A stretch of 64,000 nucleotides of DNA from Karalla daura (lineage: Eukaryota > Chordata > Actinopteri > Chaetodontiformes > Leiognathidae), in assembly GCA_029224185.1 (NCBI GenBank), contig CM055211.1:994058-1058057 (forward strand), in the 5' to 3' direction. This document shows, piece after piece, positions 1 to 9,859 of the stretch. The translations under genes were made by a program, and so were the position numbers. The notes below the pieces were generated by a model that had not been told where the DNA came from, made no database searches, and worked only from the letters and a program-made list of their open reading frames with translations. Numbering within the stretch: the first letter of the stretch is position 1; the number at the start of each line of letters is the position of its first letter.

Positions 1-183
1 AAACTGCAGACAGAGTCATGCGTGCTTACACCCCTCCGTGACCCGGATTGGGCACTCGCCCTCTACTAGCCCAACGCCATGGCCTCGGATGCAGAGGCGC
101 TACTCCAGCACCCGCAGACCTTAGCCGGGCCGCTTCACACTCGGGCTGTAAACGTTTCACGTTTGTTCTTTGTCTCTTCGCAG

Positions 184-3100
184 CAAACAGCCCGCGTACG
201 GACGGCTCAACATCCCCAAGCCACAGTCTGGGACCTCGGAGAGGCGGACCAGCTTCTTCAGCGGCCGGTACGTCGACGGGAATTCCTAAACGTCTCGAGC
301 ATGCAGACAACGGGCAGTGTTTCTTCCCTCTCGGGCCGAGAAAACAAATGCGTGTGCCGCTGTTCCCCTCGCAGGACCAGCGGGGTCAATGTGCGACGCA
401 ACAGCACCATGTCGGGGTTTGGAGGAACCGAGAAGATCAAAGACGGGAGACCGCTGCACGACAAATCCTACGTGCAGTCGTGTATCAGAAGCCTGCATGA
501 GGTAAAAAAAAACGCACTCAAACTGGACAGTGTGCGTTGTCTGGTTTCACTCGGTGTATTTAAGCGACGGTTCGGGATTCCGTGTGCCCCGACCGGTCCA
601 AACGGGCCGGCTCTAACCGTTTCAATGGTCGCCGTTGTAGTTCCTGGTCGAGCAGCGTTACCCGGACACCCTGTCCACCAAGACCCTCCAGTCCCCCTCC
701 ACCAAGGAGTTTGTGCGGATGTTCGAGTTCATCTACCGCCTGCTCGACCCGTCCTACGAGATGCCAAACTCGAAAGTGGAGGAGGAGGTGCCGGCCGCCC
801 TCAAGTCCCTGAGGTGAAACGCCGCCATGTAAAGTCGGTTTACACATTGGCATTTCTCAGGTTTTCCGTCTAACGTGTGTGTTGTCGTTTTCAAATGAAG
901 GTATCCGTTTGTGCTGTCCAAGTCTTCGATGTATTCCGTCGGGGCCCCGCACACCTGGCCTCAGGCCCTCAGCGCTCTCATGTGGCTGATTGACAACGTC
1001 AAGGTAAGGGGCGGACGCCCCACAAACGGCCCCGGCGACAGGCGCCCCGCCCGCCCCGTCCGCCGAGCTGAGACCTTGCGCTTGCTCGTCCCGTCTGCCA
1101 GGTGAACTCGTGCTGGAGCAAGCAGGAGCTGCTGATGAGCGACTTCTTCGACGAAGGGGACAACATCGAGGAAGGGTCCGAGTACAACAGGGTACGCCTG
1201 TCGCATCCTGGTTTGTTATCGGCGCGTTCTATCGGCGACGCGTCGGATTCACGTTCGCTCCTCCCGCACCGTCCTTTTCACAGCTCCTCCACGAGTACCT
1301 GAGCGAGACGTACACCAAGTTCATGCATGGCGAGGACTCGTACGAGGAGGACGACAACGTGTTGGGGATCAAACTAGGTGAGCCTGCTGTTGTGCTCGGC
1401 GGGCCCGGATATATTGGAACGCGATGTCGTTTCACTTTTCGAGAGCGAAGCGAGAGTCGGCGCTGTGACGGCAATGTTTCTGCCCTTTCCGCCTGCCCGT
1501 GCAGAGAAGCTGTACAACACCGACGAGGACTTGCTGTCGAGGATCGAGGAGGAGTACCGGCTCCTCAGCGACGAGGTCGATCGCCTGGAGAGGGAGAGCC
1601 ACGCGGTCAGAGGCCTCTCACGTTGGCACAATACGTACACATCCGCACTGGCGTTGTGGCGGTCCGCGAAACGATAACCTGGAGGTCCTCTCACCCTGAA
1701 CAGGACCGTCTGATGCCCAAGAGGATGGAGAAGATGACCATGCAGACCAACCTCAGCAAGCTGCAGAGTTACCTGGGGGAGCTGGACTTGTTCGAGTCCA
1801 ACATGGGGAGCAAATCCTCGGAGCTGAACGACGAGCTGGAGAACGCGGGTAAACGCCAGCGTCACGGCAGCGTCGTAACGCCTGAGGCTTTTCGTTTTCC
1901 CTCGGGGTCGTCTGGCGGACGCCCGTAAGTTGCGAGAGAGAGAGTGTTGTCGGCTAAGAGGAAGAGGGTTTCACCTGTACGGCAACATTTCGGCCTGGGT
2001 TCTCCCAACGAGGTGTTAGTAATGCCTCCTCGTAACGGCCTATCACACAGCACAAGCCTGTTCATCATGAAATGTGTTGGTACCATTTTTTCACCCCGGT
2101 ATTCACAAGCCTTGCCCTATTCCACCACAGTATTGACAAGCACGCATCTGAAACCAATACAGCAACTTAACATGACCATCTCATCTCCTGCCGGACTTAT
2201 TCAAACACTGGCTGAAAATGTACAGACTTTTTAAAAAAATTAATAGGCCTCTTTTCCCATTACCCACACATTGATCAAAAAAAACACATTTCATGGATGT
2301 GATTATGCCCACATTGACACTGTTGCCAGGTGCTTGTCAAATGACAGTGACAGTTTTGACCGGCAGGGGGTTTTGTGTGCACGCGAAGCCTCCAGAAATG
2401 AACCCTTTTGCCATCACTAGTCAATACCCGCAGTGACGCGTCCGGTGTGATCTCGGATCTGGTAAAACGAACCCCGTCGTGTCCTTCCCTCCGCGTTTCT
2501 GGTAGCGAGCCACGCGGAGTCCCTGGTGCAGGAGCGCGCCGAGCTGCAGCTGCAGCTGCAGAACCAGAGGTTCACCCCGGCCGACGTGGAGAGGATCACC
2601 CGGGAGAAGAGGGACCTGCAGCAGACCGTCAGCACGCTCGGCAAGTCCCTCCAGGACGCCGAGCAGCACCAGTGGAACGAGGAGATCGCGCTGGCCAAGG
2701 CCAAGGAGAAGGTAGGTGTCCCGCGTCGCCTGTTCCTGGGCCGTACCGGACGGCGGCGTGGATCGAACGCTCACCCCGCCGCCTCCGCTCTGACCCGTCA
2801 GGCCGAGCTGAAGCTGACGGAGTACCACAAGCTGGCCCGGAAGCTCAAGCTCATCCCCCTGTCTGCCGAGAACGCCTGCGGCCACGACTTTGAGGTCCGG
2901 CTGTCCGAGTACGGACCCGACAGCAGGGGCCAGCCCAGGACGCAGATCCAGGTGCGTGCCGCTCGTTTGACGTTCTTATGCCTTCGCATTACTTGTGACT
3001 CTCTGCAAACGAGTCTCATTTTGCTGTTCCCGGTTGTGCAGGCCGTTTCCCACTTCTGGTATTTGTCCATTTAATCATGGATGTTTCTACGCTGCATGTC

Positions 3101-4111
3101 GTCAACTCCTTGTAGGCTGCATGAGGGGTGAGAACCTGACTTTTCTCCTCGGACTCTGTGCTTTAGATGCTCCTCAGGAAGCTGATAAGCGACGTGGAGG
3201 AGGAGAACGGCCGATTCGCCGACATGAAGATCAGCCTGGATGAGTCGTGCGCCCAGGTAACGCGGTCGTTGTGTCGTTGTGTCGTTCTCCTCGCGTGGAC
3301 GTTCCCGCCTCTTTCCCCCCGCGGCGGATTTGAGCCCCTCCCGTCTGCCCCCCAGGTGAACTTCAACATCATGGACAAGTCCAACGACCTGAAGCAGCTG
3401 AGGGAGCAGGTTCGCAAGCTGGAGGAGCGGCTGGACTGCGGCATGCAGGTACGGGACGCAGCCGAGTCGCCCCGAGGCGCGAGACGAGACGAGACGTAAA
3501 GTGTGACCTGCGTGTGTGTGTGTGTGCGTGTGTGTGCGTGTGCGCGTGCGCAGGAGCTGGTCCGAGAGGAGGAGATCTGGGCGCAGGAGATGGAGTCGGT
3601 GGAGAACCACCGGAAGCTCCTCGAGAGGAAGGTCAACTGCGGCTACGACGAGAGCGTCCAGCAGCTGAAGGCGGCGCAGCAGCAGTGAGTCTCTGCTACG
3701 CACACACACACACACACACACACATTCACACACACACATTCGGTGGCCTGGGCGAAGAACTAGACTGGACCGAAGAACTAGAGAGATCGAGAAACTTTGC
3801 TGATCCATCCGACAGGTTCACTCTGGGAAGTTCAGGTTCCAGCTTTAGCGTCAATGTTGGGGGTAAAAAGTGAGAACCAGCCTGGACAGGGACACTCTAT
3901 CAACCCAAAGCTTGTCCAACATGATCGGAGGGAACAGACGACTGACAGGTCACATCGCTGTCACGTGACTAATGTCCTGGGGCGTGGCATCGCTGCTCCC
4001 AGCTCAGCTCTGACCCAGGGGAGCATGTGAAGCTGCACGGGGCCTCGACCCCTTCACATCACAGCTGCAAAGTGAGCGTCGGGGCGCTAACAGCGGAACG
4101 CCTGCCCCCCA

Positions 4112-4145
<34 letters not shown>

Positions 4146-4476
4146 ACCTCCAGGTACCACCTGGTGCTGCAGGAGACCAACGAGGAGAGGCGGACGGTGT
4201 CCAACAACCTGACGTCGGTCTTCACCATCGCCGTCAACCACTTCTCCGTCACGGAGGTAGGGTCGAGCTCCGGCGTTCCAGTACGTTCCAGAGCCCCGTG
4301 CTTAATGCCACCCCCCCCCCCACCCCCCCCCATCCCCCCCTCACCAGGGCCACCTGGAGACCATGCACGGCAGGGTGCAGCACCTTCGCCTCAGGATGGA
4401 GGAGGAGGACAGGGCGGCGGTGCAGAGGATGCAGGAGGCGCTGCGGAGCTTCACGCAGAAGGCCAACGGTCTATGA
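184..4476 (+). CDS. ndc80: Kinetochore protein NDC80 (HEC1), 5'-partial, 15 exons
   Basis: NDC80 is the long microtubule-binding subunit of the NDC80 complex (with NUF2, SPC24, SPC25) at the outer kinetochore. Exons read: 184-267, 375-501, 641-813, 901-1003, 1102-1191, 1284-1377, 1505-1605, 1704-1848, 2506-2711, 2802-2951, 3167-3256, 3356-3448, 3554-3684, 4154-4256, 4348-4476. All phases agree and give 605 residues; human has 642, so the N-terminal tail exon lies before the window. The calponin-homology head is clear (SEKIKD-like GTEKIKDGRPLHDKSY, LSKSSMYSVGAPHTWP, LMWLIDNVK). It is followed by coiled coil with the loop-region block YHKLARKLKLIPL, and the reading ends at TGA 4476. The exon 7 donor is weak (GTCAGA). 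The identification is from family knowledge; boundaries are from splice consensus and frame. Confidence 0.95.
3508..3552. repeat. (GT)n/(GTGC)n microsatellite in an ndc80 intron
   Basis: A TG-rich run with GTGC interruptions fills most of the intron before the exon at 3554 and runs up to the CAG acceptor. Confidence 0.9.
3698..3740. repeat. (CA)n microsatellite in an ndc80 intron
   Basis: An interrupted CA dinucleotide run begins just downstream of the donor at 3685. Confidence 0.9.
4107..4153 (+). repeat. Poly(C) tract acting as 3' splice-site pyrimidine tract
   Basis: An almost pure C run (more than 30 bases) ends in an ACCTCCAG acceptor directly before the ndc80 exon at 4154. It sits where the polypyrimidine tract must be. 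The next intron has a shorter C run (about 4309-4340) in the same position. Confidence 0.85.
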
Positions 4477-4770
4477 AGAGGCCGCGGCAGTCTCTCCCAC
4501 TCTCCGTGTTCTTTTTTTGCCTTTCTATTAAATCGTTTCGTAGGATCGATTTTTTTTTTTTGTGGCTTATTTATGTTTTGGAACTCGGGAGTCCCGAGAC
4601 GCGGGGTCGGGCGCCCGCCGCTAGATGTCGCCGGAGTGCGGACAATAAGAACGCGTCTCGCATGCCAAACGCTGTCGCGTCCAACGACGCAAACGAGAGC
4701 CCGGATGTATACGATCGAAACGGTGTCTTATGTGCTCAGCTTTGCCGTAGTTTACTTGCGTGTCAATAAA
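4477..4770 (+). other. ndc80: ndc80 3' UTR with candidate poly(A) signals
   Basis: This follows the ndc80 stop codon. An ATTAAA lies at 4527-4532 and a canonical AATAAA at 4765-4770. Either could direct 3' end formation; no cDNA evidence is available. Confidence 0.5.
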
Positions 4771-4911
4771 TCGCAGCACCGTCCTGTCAATGCTCCTCAG
4801 TGCTCTTTTATGTCTATACCACTGTTATATCTATGCCACTTATTTGGGGATTTCTGACCTCCAGTTCCAACCTAAGTTCTAAACCATCAACCGCATTGCG
4901 TACATGTGCGT

Positions 4912-4913
<2 letters not shown>

Positions 4914-4946
<33 letters not shown>

Positions 4947-4960
4947 CGTGCGTGCGCGCA
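4914..4960. repeat. (GT)n/(GCGT)n microsatellite
   Basis: An uninterrupted GT run passes into GCGT units. Confidence 0.9.
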
Positions 4961-5451
4961 AAATGAGTGTTATCACACAGGAAATCAGTAAAAAATAACT
5001 GAATATACGGGTCATACAAATGTACGCATTCTGTGCAGGTCAGTGGGTGTATGTGCAAGCGAGTAGTCCATGTTGGAGCATATCAGACCATGGAGGAGGC
5101 GGGTGGGGGGAGGGGGGGGGGGGGGGGGTTGCATTTGTGCGTGCTTTGTTTGCAAGGTGCTCTCGCCCCAGGTTTGACACGCGCTGCTTCATGCCGTCGT
5201 TTGAAACGCTGTCATTCGCGTGCACCTTTGTCTTGATTCTGAAATTCCGTCCATTTGCGGAATCTCTGATCGAATGCGGTCGATTGGGGAGAGTGACAAA
5301 GACTGAGGAGACGTCAAGTCGGGTCATTAGCGTGTTGTTGTTTTTTTTTTATGCCGGATCATGAATTATTGGGCGGAAGGATAACACTAATTTTGCATTA
5401 AGACTCACGGCTCGATGCACCTGCGGCTCTTCACCCCCCTGCACTCACGCA

Positions 5452-5453
5452 CG

Positions 5454-5486
<33 letters not shown>

Positions 5487-5515
5487 ACGCACGCGCACGC
5501 ACGCACGCGCGTGCT
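5452..5515. repeat. CA / GCAC microsatellite
   Basis: Alternating CA and GCAC units. Confidence 0.9.
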
Positions 5516-5596
5516 CTTATCCGCCGCCTCGCCCCTGCTGACGCCCCGTTCGTTTGTGTCGCGAATGTGGGTCAAAGTGCGGATACCGCGCGCGTC

Positions 5597-5614
5597 CCCC
5601 CCCCCCCCCCCCAC

Positions 5615-5662
<48 letters not shown>
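5597..5662. repeat. Poly(C) followed by (CA)n
   Basis: A C homopolymer run abuts a CA dinucleotide array of roughly 24 units. Confidence 0.9.
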
Positions 5663-5666
<4 letters not shown>

Positions 5667-6745
5667 CTATACCTCGTCGGTCCCCTGACGAAAGCACAAA
5701 TGTGAATTTACACGCACGCACACGCACATGTAGCAGTGGGTCAGTTTAATATTTCATTTGGCTGACGGATGGCGTCTGCCGCCCTGCGGGCCAAACGTCG
5801 TTACGGCGCGCTTAAGTGACTTAACTCCAATTAGAGCCGAGAATCACATTAAGGTCCCTCCGCGATGCAGAGAGGGGCTGTCTGTTCCGCATCCCCTTTG
5901 CGCCTTCGAAGTGCACCGGACCCTCACACACACACACACACACCATGGGTACGCGATCTTCTCGCTATTTTTTTTCATACTAAAGAATGATCTAAGGATT
6001 AGAAGTCGGTGAATGTTTAGAGAAAGTGGCCTTCACGCAGTTTGCAGTGTTATACGTCATTATGCAGATGCGTTCCAGGTTTCCAGGTTTCCAGGAGTAA
6101 GACTGGGATCTTGTCATTCTGTGTAAAGTCCCATACTCGGCATTTTGACTGAAGGCTGCGATCCCACATGTCATTCAAGGATTCACCACCCCCCCTTCGA
6201 CTTCCTAAAGCAAACGCCATACCGTCCATACCGTATCATTGTCTTTCCGTGACTGCCATTGTGTGCCCCCTTGCCTCTTTCTATCACTGGAAAACTCACG
6301 TCGGTCGGGCTGCTGGAACGTCCCCGCTCCGCCTTGCATTGCCCTGTTCATCGAACAGTGGACAGCTGTCCCCGTCCCCCACGTCTGTGGCCTGGTCCGC
6401 GCCCCCGTCCTCGCGGCCTTGAGCTCGTCCGCCCGACGCGGGGACGCCCTCTCCGGTCACGGCAGGAGCCGGGGACGTCCTTGTTTTCGCCTCCGCCGTC
6501 CCGCGCCGTGTTTGTTCGGAACAGATGCCGGCCCCCCCCCCCCTCCGGAGGAGCCGCCGGCGGCGCGTCGATCCATAATGAATGAAATTAGGGCCGCTTT
6601 TTTGGGCCAAGTGTTGGGCGGACCGCTGCCCGCCAGGAGGACGGACGACTGGAGGGCAAAGACGGGGAGACGTACGCAACGCCGTCATTGTCTGTGAAGG
6701 CCGTGGAGGTGTGCCGCAGGTATGTGCACTGAAACGTTTCCAGTT

Positions 6746-7103
6746 TCAAACATCCCTGTGATGGGATGGATTCAGAATATCAGGGCGAGTTTGTTTGTAT
6801 CGCACCATTCTTACACAGGGCAAGTCGCACCGCTCTACAGAGAAACGATAGAAGCATTTAGACGGAGAGGCATAGATACAGCAGATCGCTATAGACACTA
6901 TGGGAAAGCAGTAAAACTTAATGTGCACACCCCAGGTGCTCAGGGAGTCTGTTCCACAGGTGAGGACCATAGAAGCTATATGCAGCTTCAGCCTGCTTGG
7001 TTCTGACCCCGGAGATGCTGAGTATACCTGTCCCTGATGACCTGAGGGGTCTGGATGCTTCACACCCAGTCAGTACCTCTGACATATTTAGGCCCAAGAC
7101 CAT
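6746..7103 (-). mobile_element. LINE reverse-transcriptase 3' remnant
   Basis: On the minus strand two offset frames read like the C-terminus of a teleost non-LTR retrotransposon polymerase: LRSSGTGILSISGVRTK, then FYGPHLWNRLPEHL. This matches the usual LRSS..L..PR.RTK...AFS..AP.LWN.LP pattern. A frame shift and the short length show it is dead. It most resembles L2/Rex-type elements, but the exact family is not settled. Confidence 0.7.
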
Positions 7104-8154
7104 TCAGTGACCACATCAGGTGATCAGCAGACATGTTCCTGCTCACTTTGCGTGCTAGCTCCAATGTTTTAGTTGCATATTTAGACTCAGATTACACATT
7201 AGACACTGATTGAAAACCACATCACTTAAATCCGTATCAAAATCCAGCTTCACGCGTGCAGTCGGACTTCCTGCAGCGAAGGGCGCTCTGCTCTAGGCCC
7301 GCCCCGACACGGTGAAGGGACGGCTGGTCTTCGTCTAGCGAACCAGTGAAGCAGGGGGAAAGGAGCGTGAAATCCTCCACACCTGCCGGCCCCCTCCCCA
7401 ACGAGAGCACGCGGCTGGTGGCCACGACCCGGAGACGACGAGCCAGCTGCGTCTCCCCCGACACAACGGCGTAAGAGTCAACCTGCGGTTCAGTCCCTTC
7501 TGATGTGCGTGCGTGCGTGTGTTCCCATTTCACCGTTTCTGAGATTAGATGCTCTAGCGACATTTGTATCGTAGGTTTTTTTTCCCCCTAATACTTACAA
7601 GCGCAACATTGAATAAGATGCAGGCTCGACATCATTCTCCGTTAACCGTGATTTCCTCAAAAAGACATTTACGCTTAATTCTTCCTTTTTGAATGTGGAT
7701 CCACATCAGTCGGACTGATCGCGCAATCAAATGGGAGGAGTTATGGGGGGGGGGGGGGGTCAGTGAAAATGAAAATGCCAAAATGCCACTTTTTTTTTTT
7801 TTTTAACAATATGACACCTGAACCGTTCGGGCATTTCGGGTTTGGTGATAGCCCAGTTAAAACAGTGGCCGATAGGTAGACCTGTTATGGCTTCACTGTA
7901 CATTTATGTTCGCCTCTCGCGGCCAGTAGAAATGACTGTGGGCTAATGTGTGTTCTGAGATTGAGGATACCCCGTCATTCTACTAATAGGTGGGTTTATG
8001 GTAAAATACAGATACACCCAGAGGAAGGAGGGGGCTTGCCCCGCTGTAGGGAACTCTGCAGGAATGGAAGCTTCTGGCTGGCTCCTACGCTATATTGCCC
8101 AAATAGCCATCCTTATTATTATTATTATTATAACTATACCACAGTTTACTGAGA

Positions 8155-8215
8155 CAGGACGGGGTCCCCCGAGGTCCCAAAATCAAGGTTTGTTCCTCTC
8201 ATTTTGACGATCGAC
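8155..8215 (+). repeat. Dispersed repeat, copy 1
   Basis: This segment (GACGGGGTCCC, then CCCAAAA.CAAGG, then TTTTGACGATCGA) is repeated imperfectly near 9080-9165 in the same orientation. The family is not identified. Confidence 0.5.
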
Positions 8216-9079
8216 CGCTTGAAACATGCAAGCACGCGCAGCGTCGCGCTCGGTGACGCGTCAACAGCTGCCGCCGCGTGTATTAGTTTATCGGAGTGTG
8301 TATTAACGCTCAGGAGCGGAAAGAGGAGCGCGTGCGTGTGTGTGTGTGTGTGCGTGTGTTAGCCGGGGACCACAGGTGCGCCTGTGAGATCCACGGAGAG
8401 CATATTTCCCCACAACCCCCCACGCCCCCCTACCCCCCCGCCCCCCGAGCGTCCAGGGTATCGTCAGCCCACAGAGCACCTGCGTCCCCATCTCGCAATG
8501 TGCGCACACGGAAACGCACAGTTATTTTCATAAGCCTATAGTGGTTTTGTTATTTGGAGTGAACCCCCCCCCCCGCCCCCAGCTCTGTGTTGAAACTCTG
8601 TCTCTGTTGTTCGAATGCAACTATTCGAGAGGTCACACATTCATACTAGTATGTTTCAGAATGGGACGGATCGGACTTACCATCAAAAACGGGGGGGGGG
8701 GAAATAAATCACTGTAATTTGACACGCTTTACGATTGAAAATCACTATTGAAGCGTATCATCCATGAGAACCCAGGCGGATCCGCATACTCATCGATAAA
8801 AATGGCACATTTTGGCAATTTCGTTTGGTCGATTTTCGAATGCTGTCATGTCATGTCTTCCAGGCCATCCGAGCATGGGCGTAGCCACCCAATAATACCA
8901 TATAAGGAAGAAACCGACTTAAAAACCAGTTAAGGTTAGACTTGCAGCATAGACCACAACTAGGGATTAGTTTCGTGGCCCCCATCCTCAGCCTTCCAGT
9001 TTGCTCCTTGTATTTTTACCGTATTTTCCTGTGTTATAGTTCTATTAATTTGAAGGCGTCACATCCCACAGATCACATT

Positions 9080-9165
9080 TCTAAAGACGGGGTCCCAGAG
9101 CTCCCAAAAGCAAGGCCGTTAAAGATTATGAATACGTTTGCGCCCCTTATTTCGATGATCGAATG
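9080..9165 (+). repeat. Dispersed repeat, copy 2
   Basis: This is the partner of the segment near 8155. It shares GACGGGGTCCC, CTCCCAAAAGCAAGG and TTCGATGATCGA in the same order, with a longer spacer. About 150 bp downstream is a short GCATCTGCCAAATGAGTAAA stretch (near 9319) like the 3' tails of fish L2-type LINEs. Confidence 0.5.
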
Positions 9166-9583
9166 CTATAAATATGCCCTCCTATGCCTCGGTTACATGC
9201 TCAGTGATGTGCGGCCCACCGGCACCAGAAATCTGAACGATACTGGCTCCTTTGGAGGCTATATTGACACAGCGGCAGCCTCTCGGCCAACAGTTTACAT
9301 CCGTCACCAATGCATATGAAGCATCTGCCAAATGAGTAAAGGTAACGTAATGTGGCCCTAGTCCTATCCCTGTTCATTCCCCACTGATTGTCCGTTCAGC
9401 ATCTTAGGTGAAGTTCCAGCACGCGGACTCTGGTTTTCCCACTTAGCCTTTCCAGCTAAGCGCCGCTAACGTATTCCTTAACACTGTCCACGACATCTCG
9501 CCTCACAACATGTGAAGAGACTCTCCGACGTGTCGAGAGGGAGACTGCACTCAGACATGAAACGGCAAATTCAGTCCAAAGTC

Positions 9584-9589
9584 TTTATT
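9584..9589 (-). promoter_or_regulatory. Candidate poly(A) signal for the SATB gene
   Basis: On the minus strand this reads AATAAA, about 270 bp beyond the SATB stop codon. The flanking sequence also resembles a dispersed teleost repeat ending in a similar AATAAA-containing motif, so the signal may belong to a repeat. Confidence 0.4.
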
Positions 9590-9859
9590 AGGCAGCCGAC
9601 TGCGGCACAACAAGGTATTTCTGGTAAACAAAGATTGAGATTCCAAAAACGTAAGCAGAGGTCACGCTGTGAAAAAAAACAGAAACAATCCAAGTCAGGC
9701 GAAGTCCGAAACTCAGGCGTGCGGGTAGTCCAAGAGACGGAGCCAAGGTCACAAAAAGTACAGCAGGACGAGTTCTCCAAGTGACTAGAAATGTAACGTG
9801 ACCGGACTGGCAAACAAATTTCAGTCTTTCCTGAGCTCTCCATGACTTGCTTTCAGCTG

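Larger units (their letters stand above)
4771..9570. other. Gene-poor interval between ndc80 and the SATB gene
   Basis: I find no recognisable coding gene here. The stretch holds (GT)n near 4914-4955, a poly(G) run near 5104-5128, CA/GCAC arrays near 5452-5515, a poly(C) plus (CA)n block near 5597-5662, a short (CA)n at 5924-5943 and poly(G) tracts near 7745 and 8690. It also has a CpG-rich block near 6300-6600, a LINE remnant near 6750-7100 and a repeated motif at about 8155 and 9080. Open frames across the simple repeats are artefacts. Confidence 0.7.

Noticed and set aside
79..873. A 264-codon plus-strand frame at the window start
   Set aside because: It runs through ndc80 introns out of the ndc80 frame; the real exons use the frame that encodes the calponin-homology head.
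4004..4333. Poly-Gly and poly-Pro frames
   Set aside because: They are translations of C homopolymer tracts in ndc80 introns.
5405..5705. His-Thr and Cys-Val repeat frames on both strands
   Set aside because: They are translations of CA/GT microsatellites.
7237..7563. 108-codon minus-strand frame
   Set aside because: No domain, no splice structure and no family I recognise; composition resembles chance frames in GC-rich sequence.
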